Assembly (NCBI GenBank): GCA_025677825.1
Contig: JAIXMO010000062.1
Span: forward strand, 95,875 to 159,874
Origin: Helicostylum pulchrum
Taxonomy: Eukaryota > Mucoromycota > Mucoromycetes > Mucorales > Mucoraceae
DNA: 64,000 nt
Direction: 5' to 3'
Shown piece by piece: positions 20,040-31,563 of this stretch. Each line of letters opens with the position of its first letter. Position 1 is the first letter of the stretch. Below the pieces are notes generated by a model, which saw only the letters and a program-made list of their open reading frames with translations, was not told the origin of the DNA and did no database searches. Both the position numbers and the translations under genes were made by a program.

Positions 20040-21058
20040 TTGGATTTTTTTTTCCTTCGTTACTTTGCTTAACGAGAAAAATTACTGTACAATGAGGAAG
20101 CGGAAAGAGCCATTAACACGGCAATATGCAATTTAAAGAGGAGAAATAATGTCAATCTTGATAGCCTAAGCGCGTTTGAAAATAAATGGTCCGAGGTAAG
20201 TGCCTATGCAAAAGAATCAAACGCATTGTAAGAGCTAGCTTTAGTATAGTTTCTGAATTCTGTTGAAGGTATAATGTACTTTCAAATAAACACCACAAAG
20301 CGAAATATTGTTGCTGAAGGTTTGGTTGAGCATAATTACCGCCTTAGCACAAAACTCTCTTTTTACAATGAACAGGTAGGATAGCTCGTACTAAGCCTTA
20401 AAGCTACTTAAGCGCTGATCACTGTTTGAAATAATAGATTGGGGACTCAAATAAAAGAACCCGAGCCAAATCGCCGGTAAGTGGATATCTACTTTCTATT
20501 ACGCTAAACTAATGCACATCATAACCTACAGTGTAAATTGAAGCCACTCATAACATAACCAAAAAAAAAAAAAGGTTCGGTATAAACGAGATTGATTAAT
20601 GAAGAACAGGCTACTTTATATCTTATTTCAAGTCGTGCTTATGCCAGAATTATTGAAAAAGACGCTAGTCTTATTTCTGAATTTAAATGCTTGAGTGACA
20701 TCCATTTTGATCAGTACAAGCAAATTCTAAAAGATGATTCGAAGCGAAGAAGTGAAGTACAAGGTTTCGTTTCAAAATCTTATGAAAATATACTTTGATA
20801 AAAAAGAAGACTCGATTAACTAATTTTTATAAAACTGCGATCGAAGACTTTCAGAATTTTTGTAGTCACAACCAAGTGCCTTTTCTCCTTTCTTTAAACA
20901 TAACTTCCAATCCATTCCTAAATTTTTTTCGATTCTTTGATTTTTGAAGTTGGCGACGTATTCCATTGATTTTTGATAGAACGTTTCTTCAAAATTAGAG
21001 CCATCATTCCCAGCAAGTTCTTCGAAAACAAAATAAAATTTTTGCTGCTCTTATATAA
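20040..21058 (+). pseudogene. Family member with an internal micro-inversion
   Basis: Plus-strand blocks include NNVNLDSLSAFENKWSE (about 20140-20200) and IMYFQINTTKRNIVAEG (about 20275). The block at 20592-20798 is EEQATLYLISSRAYARIIEK through EVQGFVSKSYENIL. At 20799 the coding sense ends. The continuation expected from the other copies (EEL..., then the WKLC block) is found on the opposite strand, running from 21058 back to about 20818: KFYFVFEELAGNDGSN, FKNQRIEKNLGMDWKLCLKK and KNSESLRSQFYKN. About 260 bp have thus been flipped in place. The 3' flank after 21058 resumes the shared 3' UTR (TCTGACAGTG..., GTAGCTTG). Confidence 0.55.
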
Positions 21059-22260
21059 CTATCAAATTCCATTCATTACTATCATTTCTTATTCGTCGTA
21101 TATAATATAATAAAGGAAGGAACTATCAGCAGTTTTTTTTTCTGACAGTGCTCCTATTATGATTCATATTGGTCATACAAAAGAAATTTATTTATAAATA
21201 TATGTTCCTGATCAATAATAAGTGTAGCTTGTTAAACAAACGATAATATAGCGAGTTCTCTTCCAAACTCATTAAAGTAAAGTAACGACTAGAGTGTTCA
21301 CATTACTACATATATGCTTGCGTCCACTGATATTATAGTAAATAAGGATAAAATACACGAATAATTGAAAAAGTGAAATAATTAATGCAAGAAGAGTATT
21401 CCAATCACAAACAATAGAAAAACATCAAACTTCAAAATAGGTAATATAATATACTTGTCTACGTGTAATATATCCACAGTAAGATCAATTCTAGATCATA
21501 GGCGTATATTAGTGAACTTATATATATATATGGTACCTGAACTGGAAATTATGTTGAAGTAACCAATAAATTGTATATAAAAAAAAATGCTTTTTTTTCT
21601 ATTTTGTAAAACTCTCCATAATATCGTACGAATATTTTGAACTAAATTTTATAAAAGTTCAAGAATGGTATGGCATGCGTTTTGGGTTTGACAAAAAAAA
21701 AAACTGAGCTCAATAGGTCTAAATAAAGTTAGTACACTATAAAATAAGTTTCGGTATGACCTTTAACTTTTTATTCAAAAGGTTCTTTTTTTCATCTATA
21801 TTTTTTTTTCAAGATGTTGGGTTTTAAACGTAGTTAAAATTAGTGTGAGAAATTAAAAAAACTATAAAAAAGGTATTCTGTTTTTATGATTTTATAAACA
21901 TCATCAGAGCTAAATAAATAAGTAGAACTCCATGTGTATGAGATTGACACATAAAAAGTTACGATAAATAAGTGTTACATTTTTGCTCAATTTTAAAATA
22001 GTTTTTTTTGTACGCTATTAAAACTTGGGGCGGAAACTTTTTTTGAGTTCCCATTTACAGCAAAATTGCACTTAAACAGAAAACAAAATAAAAAACCCTT
22101 TTACGGGAAAGAACTTTCCCGTCAATTGATTATTTTATCCCTTTTTTAAAAAAATAAATATCTTTTTTACCTTTTTCTTTTATTTATCCGTTTTCAGTCT
22201 TGTTCTCTTTTCTCTCTCTTTTCTCCTTTTTCTTTCCTTTTATATATACATATATATAAT
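21059..22260. other. 3' flank of the family copy and velvet promoter region
   Basis: The first 200 bases carry the family 3' UTR, with TTTTTTTTCTGACAGTG at about 21135 and CAATAATAAGTGTAGCTTG at about 21213. The rest is AT-rich without a gene, ending in a C/T-rich stretch before the velvet start codon. Confidence 0.5.
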
Positions 22261-23502
22261 ATGTCTTGTACATATCGATTTATGCATTCTTCTTTATCTG
22301 AGTTATCAAATGATAGGTATTCAAGATTTATGATCATCAAATTATTATTTTTGACTTACAAAAACCTCGTATGTTTAAACTGCATAGAAGTTACAATGTT
22401 ATTTTAAGACAACAACCAGAGCGAGCAAAAATAAGTGTTCCTAATGAACGAGATAAACGATCAATTGAACCCCCACCTATTTTACAACTACAATGGATAA
22501 ATTGTACCGAAGAAGAAGAAAAGTATGTTTTTATCACCACCAAAAAAAGAAGAAAAAAATAACAATTGTTTTTTTTTTAGAAAATCACTTCAAAGCCCAT
22601 TTTATTTTATGGTTGTAAATATCATTCAAGTAGAGTCAAATGTTATTTTATCGTCTCAAGAATATTTATCGGGTTCTACAGTCTCTTCTTTATATAGGTT
22701 AAGAGATATCGATAATACAGGTACTATAAAAAGCCTTTTTTTAAAACTCATTTTTGGAGATGATGTTATCTTGAAATATTAACGTATATATGAATATATA
22801 GATGGTGGTTTTTTTGTATTTGGAGACTTGGCAGTTAAAAAGCAAGGTCATTTTAAGTTACAATTCAATCTGTTTGAGTTAATAGAGTAAGATTTATATC
22901 TCACATGGAAAAAAAAAAGTCATTGGTGTAACGTTTCTCTCTGTTTTTTTTTCTAGTGAAAAAGTAGAAAATCGTAAAGTAGTTTATTCAAATGAGTTTT
23001 GGGTATATACAAATAAACTCTACCCGGGACCGATCGAATCGACATTTCTATCACGTACATTTGCAGACCAAGGAATAAAGATGAGAATAAGGAAAAATCT
23101 CGGTCATACGGAAGAACTAAAAAGGTATAAAATGGATATAAAAAGAAAATTTAATTTTTCTTAATAACAAATAACAGTAGGACGAATTTACGTAAACGGA
23201 AAGGCGATATACCATCATCTTATAAGATTATACCAAAGGATATTGTCTGTCCTCCATCTTATGCCTCAGATAACGTTCATTTCGGTAGATGGCAATCGAT
23301 ACCGACTAAATCTAAAAAGTTAAATTCAACACTCGCGTCACCTACTTTACTTTATTTACCTCCTATCACTTCTATACAACAAAAGTGGCTAGACGATGAT
23401 CGGTATAGGTGTAATCGGTTACCTCCGTTAAATGAAATTGTTAATAATAAGCAAGTTGATTCTTATTCTCCATTTCCTATAGATAGTTCTTTTTTTAAAT
23501 AG
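22261..23502 (+). CDS. Velvet-domain transcription factor
   Basis: Six exons (22261-22316, 22388-22522, 22581-22720, 22802-22886, 22957-23124, 23178-23502) give 302 residues in one frame, with short GT-AG introns. The velvet fold signature is clear. [17 protein letters not shown] is followed by [14 protein letters not shown], then [45 protein letters not shown] and [20 protein letters not shown]. Velvet proteins form dimers in the nucleus, bind DNA with an NF-kB-like fold and coordinate sporulation and secondary metabolism. It is shorter than VeA and has no PEST-rich tail that I can see. I cannot tell whether it is VelB-, VosA- or VeA-like. The first exon (19 codons) is less certain than the rest. 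Confidence 0.9.
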
Positions 23503-23919
23503 ATACTTAAATGGTTAAAATATTCCCCCGCCCCCCATTTTGTAAATAAATTTTTTGCGTTAAGTACATGACATCGGTTTTTTTTTGGTCCGCAGTAACA
23601 CCAGGATCCCGTTAATGCTGTAAATTACCTTAACTAGATTCTACCATATTTTTCTTTTTAGTATAGGAGGAGCTAAAAACATGGTGCACCACCACAACTT
23701 GGGTCGCCCTTTTTTTAAGAGAGTAGGTCTTCACATAAGGCCTTCACATAGTCGGTGAATGTTCGTTTTTAGACTTCCTTGGTAAGTTTTTTCTCAAGCA
23801 GCCTGTACAGGCTTCGAAGTTTTATATTTCCTGGTACACGAAAAAACGTTTAACCGAAAAGCGATAGTTTACACACTTGTTCATTTAGCGTTTGGCTATT
23901 ACTTGATGAAATTCTCGCT
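23503..23919. other. Intergenic region after the velvet gene
   Basis: A short C-rich run at about 23526 and AT-rich sequence are present. Nothing coding is visible. Confidence 0.45.
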
Positions 23920-24280
23920 ACATGATTTAGTTATTCACACGTTCAACTTGGCTTTATCTGCATAAAGAGAAAACTTGTATGAATCAAGTCAGGAAAGCGA
24001 GTACACACTTGTATAAGTACGTGAATACTAGTATGTTGATATAATTACGCCATGATTAGTAAATAGATCACATGAGTAAATAAAGTGACTCCTCCTTATT
24101 TTATCATCCTTTTTATCATTTTTTTTTCGCGTTTTTTTTTTTCATTTTTGTTTCTTTTTATGTTTATGCAAATTGATATGGCTCTTCTTAGCGCAATGAC
24201 CATCCTAAAGGTACTTTAGTGAAAAGTAACAGGACATTTTTTAATCGGCCCTGCAAATTAAACCAAGCATCTTTTCACAG
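23920..24280 (+). repeat. Family leader cassette, copy 5, with leader intron
   Basis: CACACGTTCAACTTGG at about 23936 matches the start of the 5.1 kb copy. GAAAACTTGTATGAATCAAG, TATAATTACGCCATGAT at about 24040 and a box of the TATTTTATC type follow. After a T-rich tract come GGCTCTTCTTAGCGCAATG and a GTACTTTAGTG...CTTTTCACAG segment, which acts as the leader intron ending at 24280. Confidence 0.6.
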
Positions 24281-25600
24281 GTGGTAAGCAACAGACGAAA
24301 GACTTGAAAAAAGCTATCGGTTTAACATTTTTTCGTGTATCAGGAAATATAAACCTTCGGGATATGGGTATACGACCGTAAAACTGGCTTCCTTTTCTTT
24401 GGCTATTTTAAACGTATAAGGTTTATAAAGATACAGCCTGAAAGTTCAAGTTCCTTTGTTACAAGGTTACATGAATATAACGGAAGAGGAGCAGCTATTA
24501 CAACTGGATATAAGAACAAACAATATCAGAGAAGCTCGAGAGGTAGTAACATTGTTAATTCAATAACATCATTTGAACAAGTATTTGTTAAATTGAGCTT
24601 ACTCATATTTTTTTCTCAGGCTCTTAGACAAATGACAAGCTCACCAAAGCGCAAATCAGAAAGAATAGTAGCAAGCCATGTAAAAGAGCATGTCATAGCT
24701 GTAGGCGACATACTGATATCCTATTACAAGATATTGTTTGAAAACAGATATCAAGTGGCTTTATCGCTATTGTTGGTCTTGGGTGTACATTAGGAACCCC
24801 GGATATTAAGACTTGATGAAGAAATTAAAGTTAAAGACTCCAACTCGAATTATTGCTTATGGTATTTAATCAATTAAGGAGGTATGGTACTCGGTTTATC
24901 TGTTATGTTTATTCTAGGCTTTCAAAAAATTGTATCATTGACCTGGATTTTAAAAGCAAGCAATTAAATCAAGTTGAAAGCCAAGTGTTGTCATTTGTTG
25001 CAAGATATCGTAACTCGCCCACTATCGCTACTATCGATAATACTATATTAATAAACGCGTTGAAAGTGTTAACAATAGCAGGCAATACTAAAGACGCCAA
25101 ACTAGTATTAAACGTTGTAGAGCAACGAAGATTCAATAATAATGAAGAACGGGCCATTAAAATATTTATCGTCATACCTTGAAACATATAATATTTAAAA
25201 GTCACACCCTAAGTAATCAATATGTACTTAATTGTACAGAGTTGCCTTTGCTTATCAAAACCTGGCCGTATGTCTTTGAGGAATATTTTGGATATAATAA
25301 CCAGTTATTCATCTTTAAAAGTCAATGGGATTCGTTACCAACTTCAAAAATCAACGAACTAAAAAAAGGCTTACGTATGAATTGGACATTATGCTTTGAA
25401 GAAGGAAAAAAGGCACTCAATTGGAGCTATAAAAATGCAGAAAACCTTCTATCTCAATTTTCTAAATATCAAAAAAAAATATTCCAACGCTCTTATACCT
25501 CAAATTTCATTCTTATGAAAGAGCTATCGGTGTTTTTTTTTTCTTCTGACAGTGTCATACAAGTGAAATTTATACATACACATATTCCTGTTCAATAAGC
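24281..25600 (+). pseudogene. Member of the dispersed gene family, copy 5
   Basis: Blocks read MNITEEEQLLQLDIRTNN (about 24475-24540), then after an intron LRQMTSSPKRKSERIVASHV through a TAG at about 24791. A block at 24853-25182 follows (NQVESQVLSFVARYRNSPTI and KVLTIAGNTKDAKLVLNVVE). A block at 25206-25500 ends in the family C-terminus: KINELKKGLRMNWTLCFEEG, then KKALNWSYKNAENLLSQFSK. The shared 3' UTR follows (CTGACAGTG at about 25547, CAATAAGCGTAGCTTAG at about 25596). Frame breaks between blocks make an intact product unlikely, although missed introns could explain some. No known domain is recognised. Confidence 0.45.
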
Positions 25601-26109
25601 GTAGCTTAGTCGGAATATCGAAGAGTTGGCTCACACTGACATAGTGCTACGTCCAATTAATTTTATCTTACACTTAAAAGGGGCTTCGTGCAGGTCCATC
25701 ATCTTTCATATTCTCCGGTGTGACACGTAGCTCCATCTTCTTTTAATGTAAAACCTCTATCTAAGTAACACCGTCTTCTTTTGGTGAGCTACGTGGCTCA
25801 CGACATTTACTTGTTATATTTGTTAAGGGTATATTGTGTTGAATTATGGTATTAATGAGAAAAAAGTTGGTTTTATTGAAAAGGACGTTTGAAAAAACGC
25901 ATAACCAAAATGCATAAAAATAATAACGTAGCCCTGACACACACACACAAAATATTGTTCCAACTTATTTCATGAAAACCAATCGAAAAGACTATATTAG
26001 CAAAATGACAATACTTTAATTCAATTAAAACATGGTCATAAAATAAACTAAAATTCTTCCATCTATTTTTTTTACATTAATAAAACTGTTGAATTTATCT
26101 ACATATACT
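25601..26109. other. Intergenic region with the 3' end of family copy 5
   Basis: It begins with the shared 3' end (AATATCGAAGAG at about 25613), which resembles the inverted-repeat end of the 5.1 kb element. CACACACACAC lies at about 25940. No gene is seen. Confidence 0.45.
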
Positions 26110-27317
26110 TTATATTACCCCTTCTCTTTGGTCATTGTTTTCAAACGCTTGTGCAATAAGTGGATCCTGATTATAAGTAGGCCACAAAGATGCAAAAAAA
26201 GTATACGCACCTCTCTTAATGATATCCAAAGTCGTAGGAGGTCTAGCCGGAGTAGTATCTCTTACACTAGCTTCTTGTTCATCATCATTGTCTTGTTGAG
26301 TAGGTACAGGTGGTGGTGCTACACACATATAACATTTAATCACACCTTTTTCTTAAAGAATAATTATATACACACTTACCTCTTTGTGCCATAGGTCTAA
26401 ACCTTTGATTCATATCTTCTACACGTACACGTCGAAGCACAAATCTTAATCTACCCGTCTGATACAAGAAAAACACAAACGCAATCAAGTGAAAGATAAA
26501 AATACGCTCAATACTAGCACCTTGACAAACCATAAATAAAAACACAATTAATTTTAATGCAAGCCAAATAGATGCTGCTCTTTGACCAGGACGATTATTT
26601 TGAACTTGTGGTAAAGCATTTATAAAAGGTTGAATGTTTGGGTCTGCTTGAGGAAGAGGTTGCTGTTGGGTATTTGGTGTAAAGTTAGGTAAAGGTTGTG
26701 AAGGGACTAAAACGGGTGCAAGGTAATATTGTCCACTATATTGTTAAATAAGTTACTTGAGGAGGGGGTTTTAAATATATTATGCTTTTTTCTTACTTTA
26801 TAGCAACAACTTGATAACCACCAGGTAATACGGATGGATATGCTGGAATGTTAACGTCGGGTTGTAAAGAAGGTAAAGTTTCGTTAATAGTAGGAGTGGG
26901 GTGAACAATAGGTTGGATAGGTTGACTGAAACTTTGAGGTTGATGGAAGGTTTGAGGTTGACTGAAACTTTGACTTGAGCTTTGACTAGGTAAAGTAGGT
27001 TTTACAACTAAATGAAAAATGGGTGCTGCTTCATCTTGAGCCTACACAAGAAAAAAAAAGTTTAAAACATACTCATTTGTTGTCACTTATTATACGTTTA
27101 CATTCTTAATAATATTACAGAGTAATTCCTCATCTTGCAACAGTTTTCCACTATAAATTATTCGCTGGTTATCTGCAGTTGGGTGATGAGGATGAACAGG
27201 TTCGATCGATTCTTTTAAATTTAATACTGTTGCGTTTAATTTCGTTGTTACTATTAACGTTTCATTAAGCGAAGGTGATCGAACATGAATAATTATATCT
27301 GAATCCAATTCTTGCAT
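26110..27317 (-). CDS. HERP-like ubiquitin-like domain ER membrane protein
   Basis: Exons run from ATG 27317 to about 27102, then 26797-27041, 26380-26735 and 26110-26318, giving about 341 residues. The exon 1 donor could instead be 6 nt further on, in the same frame. The N-terminus is a ubiquitin-like domain (DIIIHVRSPSLNETLIVTTK, and DNQRIIYSGKLLQDEELL, which is very similar to the HERPUD1 core). A Gln/Pro/Ser-rich linker follows. Two adjacent hydrophobic spans (SIWLALKLIVLFLFMV and IFIFHLIAFVFFLYQTG) and an acidic C-terminus complete it. HERP proteins sit in the ER membrane, bind the HRD1 ubiquitin ligase complex and assist ER-associated degradation. Regulation by ER stress is typical for the family, but no site was identified. 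Confidence 0.8.
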
Positions 27318-28107
27318 CTTTTGTGTTAAAGAAAGAAAGAAAGAAAAAAAGAAAGAAAGAAAAAAAAAACAATAAATTCGTGGTCGAATTAGGACCGAGT
27401 ATTTTTTTTTGGCATAAAGAAATAAATGTACCACTTATACTATGCTTATGTTACAATTAAAAAAGTATTGTATTCCATTATAAAAAGAACAATAATAACA
27501 ATAAATAAAATTAAAAAAAAAGATACACTAAATACGAAATGTAAAAATGTATCAGCATAAAAAACTTCATACGCATGCCAAAAGTCGCCTCAATGTTTAT
27601 ATACATATACACTAATTGAAAAGCAACATTGTCGTCTTTGTGTAAATAGTCATATAATTTGTATGCTTCGTGATAGGGTCATCTATTAAAAGGCTTTGTT
27701 TCGAAATAATTTTATTGATAGTTACTGTTTGAAAGGAAAAAAAAAGAACTGCAAAAGATATAAATACTATTTAGTGTTTACTAAAAAAAAAAAAAATCAC
27801 ATTCTCTCGACATCTTCCTTCTTATCATCTTCTTACGTCTCCTCTTATGTTTCTTCTTCATCTTCTTCGGCTTCTTCATCCTTTTCATGCTCCTCAACTT
27901 CTTCTGCATCATCATCATCGTCTTTTTCTTGAAATTCCTTCGCAGGACATTATTCGACATCACTTGTCGAACCGCTGGAACTAAGACGTTTTTTGCCTGC
28001 TAATGATAATACTAGTATATCAAAATGATAAATCGCATACAGATGATATGAAATGAACGGGATACTTTAGGTACTAGATCAGCCTTCTGAATTGTACCAG
28101 AGGTGTA
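27318..28107. other. Low-complexity region left of family copy 6
   Basis: An AAAG/AAAA-type microsatellite lies at about 27335-27372. From about 27800 to 27960 the minus strand encodes a run of Asp and Glu (KDDDDDAEEVEEHEKDEEAE) in a frame interrupted by TAA codons. It may be an acidic tail lost from the family member to its right. Nothing else is supported. Confidence 0.45.
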
Positions 28108-29536
28108 CTAATAAAGCTTCGGCTCGAAAACCTTTACTTGTGGACTAGGTCTTGTAGTGGAAATGCTGCTTGGTCTACCGTAGACATTTTTAACCAAATT
28201 TATTTCATCTTCAGTGCTACGCTTATTGTTCTGATGTAAATCTTTCAACTCATCAATCATATTCTAATGAAAATGAGTGAAGTCAAGTTAGTATCTCATG
28301 CACCTCCGATATTTTTCACAATTGCTTCCCATTACATACCTCTAAGGTAATTAAACCCTTTATTAAAGCGTCAATGTCCCCACCTTTTAATTGCTTGATG
28401 GTTTTGGGGTAGGAAAAGCTATATACTTCATCAAGAACATAAAGACCCTTGTCGATTAGTCGTAAAGTACTGATATGACAGGTAAATCCCATCAGCTGTA
28501 CTATCGGAAACTTGGTATTTAGTTGTCCATTTTGAAGACTCGATATAGTAATTAAGATGGCGTTTGGTCACAAGTACTGATTTTAACTTGCAACAGCAGA
28601 TGATTTTGCCTGTCATCATATCAAATTGTTGTTCGTCAGCCATAGTGACAGTCCGCATATTCAATTTCGACACGGTACAAACAGGTGACTCCGTCTCACC
28701 TGTTTGTACCTCTCTTCTTCAACATAAGCATTATTATTATCTAAAGAGCTGTCATCATCTGCAAGTTCTTCAAACTTCCTCTTTTCTTGCAATGTATTAT
28801 TGTACGATTTTTTGATGAAGTCTTCTACTTCGCTTCTTGGCTTTGACTCATCTTTCAATAATACAAGAACTTGTTTGGACTGACCGTCGTACATATCCCC
28901 CAAGTCCTTCATTCTTGAAACGAAATTTCTATCTTTCTCCGTGATTTTGGTATAAGCATCATTAGAAATGCGATACAACTTTTGCCTAGTCGTATCGTCA
29001 TTTCTAGGAGCTAAATTTATTGATGTTTCTTGTGAAGTCAAGAAAAGGCAATACTCCGCGAAAGGATCGAGCTGACCAGTTACATGTTCACGGATGCTGT
29101 TCTCGTCAGCGATGTAGCAGCAGTCTTCCCAATAATTATAAATTGTTTTGTAGAGAAAGAGATCTGCGCATTTTGTTAAGTCTGGCGTAGTATCATTTCA
29201 AATAGGGTTGATTGAGACGATCAGCAAAATAGAGTCTCTATCAAATCTTTTATATGCTTGTAAACAATAGTTTACGGCTCTCTTCATAAACTCTTTATCA
29301 ACAACTTGTTGAAACTCTACGATTATTGGTGGGAGGTTATTGTTTGGGCGAGGCTCAAGAAGGATATCCGATTGTGTGCCGTTAGGCCAATCGGTATTCC
29401 CGCAGATATACTCGTTTTCAACATTTACGAGTGCTTGCGTGATGATGTTTGTAACATCTTTATGTCGTGTTACTTCTTTTGAAATACAATTTGACGTGAT
29501 GGACAATTGTAACTGAAAAGAAAAAAAAAGAGTCAA
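28108..29536 (-). pseudogene. Family member with PD-(D/E)XK nuclease-like N-terminus
   Basis: After the leader intron the frame starts SNCISKEVTRHKDVTNIITQ and then shows DWPNGTQSDILLEPR..LPPIIVEFQQVVDKEF. This is the D...E-x-Q pattern of PD-(D/E)XK nucleases of the Rpn/transposase kind. A single TGA (29198-29200) interrupts it. Directly beyond it the frame continues with LTKCADLFLYKTIYNYWEDC and the block SNDAYTKITEKDRNFVSRMK. SYNNTLQEKRKFEELADD follows. A 37-bp hairpin (28674-28710) disrupts the next boundary. The C-terminus reads LRLIDKGLYVLDEVYSFSYP and KNVYGRPSS, stopping at 28108. It is the most complete copy here and defines the block order of the family. Confidence 0.55.
28674..28710. 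repeat. Perfect 15-bp inverted repeat (hairpin)
   Basis: GGTACAAACAGGTGA at 28674-28688 is the exact reverse complement of 28696-28710, with a 7-nt loop. It falls inside the coding region of family copy 6, where the minus-strand reading changes from RYKQ to unrelated residues. Confidence 0.85.
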
Positions 29537-29828
29537 TTTACAAGGTCGATTAAAAAAAAAAATGGGTCATAATACTTTTTCACTTACCTTTAAAAATGAC
29601 CATTACCCTAAGAAGAACCGTATCGGTTTGTACGATAACAAAAGACAAGCAAAACGAAACATAAAAACAAAAAGTAAAGTAATAAATGAAGAAGAAAGAA
29701 GAAAAAGGACACATTGAAAAAAAAAAAGAAAGATAAAATAGGTGACGAAAAAGGGCGTCTATTTACTCATGTGATAAATTTATTCGTTTCAAATACACGA
29801 CCGTGTAGAGAGACCGTGTATCAAAAAA
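29513..29828 (-). repeat. Family leader cassette, copy 6, with leader intron
   Basis: Read on the minus strand it begins TTGATACACGGTCTCTC with ACACGGTCG, as at 63.4 kb. ATCACATGAGTAAATAGA, CACCTATTTTATC and a T-rich tract with TTCATTTATTACT follow. Then comes the core GATACGGTTCTTCTTAGGGT. The leader intron runs from 29587 (GTAAGT) to 29513 (TTTTCAG) and closely matches the intron at 5433-5501. Confidence 0.65.
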
Positions 29829-30025
29829 AAATGCCTAATCCCCTTTTTTTTCTTCAGGAATAAAAAACACAAACTTATAATTTTACATCAATTTATTACA
29901 CAATTTTTGGACACAAGTAATTGGTCTTAATCAGATTATCAGTATATAATTATATTTTTATATGAAAAAATGGGAATAAATAAAATCGATATTTGTATAA
30001 TTCGAATTGTATAGGAAGTCGTCCA

Positions 30026-31489
30026 TTACACTGTATCGAAATAAATCTGAGTTAAGGATTTGAAGCCCGTTAAGTCTAGATTGGGCTTTGTTGCTTCTTC
30101 TGAAGCAGCATCAGACAAGAGTCGAATGGTCTCAACGTTCGGTAAGTGGGTTGAGATGGCGTCAATGGTCTCTTGTGTAAATAAGAAATTGTCCAGACTG
30201 ATGCTGGTGAGTTGTTTGTTGCAGGCTTTAAATGAAAAATTTGTACTGTGGATTAATAGTTGGTCTAGACTGGCGTGGTTGGATTTTGCATAGTAGTTTA
30301 GTAGGCTTTGGGGTAAAGTGGATTGATCCACAATGAATTTTAGTGAGTTGATAATACCGTGTGTATCTATAAAATGACTAGGGTCGTTATTTAACATACC
30401 GCATGTGAATTTTAGTAATTGATGTTGGTGTTGGATATCAATCATAATGTTGTTTGAACCTGATTCAGCAAAGGTAGCATCACAGTACAAGTCTCGACCA
30501 CCTTTCAAGTTGAGGATAAAATCATAATAGAGTTTCATTTTAATTGGAGTGATATCAGGTATTTGTTTAGGGTTACAAGTAATTTGCAAAGTGTTTAGTT
30601 TACTTGCAGCCACTGAAAATAAAGAAAGGATCTTTTGGTTTTGAATTATCCAACGATAAAGATTTGTTGATTGAATGTTTAATACGAGTGATTCCAGTTG
30701 ATTGTTGGATTGTTCTATCAAGAATTGAATATATGATTTGGTGATGGTGGGTATATTTAGATGAATCTGCTTTAAATATTTGTTTGTGTTACTGCATGAT
30801 TGAGATTCTGCACGTTGAGGGATCTGTAAATAGCTACTATATTTAAATATAGTTAATGATTTACAACTGTTCAAGATATCAAAGATGGTTAAATCCTTTT
30901 GACGGTTATTGTATATGGATAGTTCAGTCAATTGAGTGAAATGTGGTAAATAATATGTAAAGTCATGTAATTGATTATGGATGCTATAAGGGTTGGCAAA
31001 TGTAACTAGACGTTGAATGGATTTACAAAAATTATAACATACAGCAAAATGTAACTCTTGATATGGTCTATGGTATGTTAGACTTGAAATCTCTTCAATA
31101 GAATTTAAATCGGTTTTTACATCGTCTCGTAGCATACCCATGTAATAATTATGGTAGGCACTACAACTCAAGTCTAACGTCTGTAAGCTTGGTAACAATG
31201 ATAATAGTAGTAAAAATTCTTGTGGTTCAAGTTGACTGTCTTGGTTAACCATACCGTAATTCGATTTATCAACAGTCATAATCAGTCGCTTTGTCCAGTA
31301 TCCATTCTCATATAATGATGGCGGCAAGTATCTCAGTTTATTCTCTTTTATTTGAATCTCTTGATAGTATATTTGAGCCGCCGGACGGTACCAACGCTTA
31401 CATACTAGCATACATGAAAATACATCCTTGTTGGGTAATTGTTGAAATATCTGAAGCCAAATTTCGTTTGCAAGGTATTTAAGTGGCAT
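30026..31489 (-). CDS. F-box protein with leucine-rich-like repeats
   Basis: This is a single-exon frame of 487 residues starting at ATG 31489. Residues 1-45 form an F-box: YLANEIWLQIFQQLPNKDVF, then SCMLVCKRWYRPAAQIYY. The rest contains irregular Leu-rich repeats, for example LLSLLPSLQTLDLSCSAY, FTQLTELSIYN and HLPNVETIRLLSDAA. These are usual for Mucoromycota F-box/LRR proteins. Such proteins join SKP1 and cullin-1 to pick substrates for ubiquitination; the substrate cannot be read from sequence. There are many Asn and Tyr codons, as in the local AT-rich genes. No intron signs were seen. Confidence 0.85.
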   Translation of the reverse strand: MPLKYLANEIWLQIFQQLPNKDVFSCMLVCKRWYRPAAQIYYQEIQIKENKLRYLPPSLYENGYWTKRLIMTVDKSNYGMVNQDSQLEPQEFLLLLSLLPSLQTLDLSCSAYHNYYMGMLRDDVKTDLNSIEEISSLTYHRPYQELHFAVCYNFCKSIQRLVTFANPYSIHNQLHDFTYYLPHFTQLTELSIYNNRQKDLTIFDILNSCKSLTIFKYSSYLQIPQRAESQSCSNTNKYLKQIHLNIPTITKSYIQFLIEQSNNQLESLVLNIQSTNLYRWIIQNQKILSLFSVAASKLNTLQITCNPKQIPDITPIKMKLYYDFILNLKGGRDLYCDATFAESGSNNIMIDIQHQHQLLKFTCGMLNNDPSHFIDTHGIINSLKFIVDQSTLPQSLLNYYAKSNHASLDQLLIHSTNFSFKACNKQLTSISLDNFLFTQETIDAISTHLPNVETIRLLSDAASEEATKPNLDLTGFKSLTQIYFDTV

Positions 31490-31563
31490 CTTTTTTTTTA
31501 AAAAAAATAATAATTATGTATAAGTGAGAAAGGGGGGTTTTATTCTGACTGTGACCCCTTCTC

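Noticed and set aside
28960..29536. CRISPR or tandem-repeat array among the family copies
   Set aside because: The repeats are dispersed protein-coding blocks of unequal length, without regular spacers.
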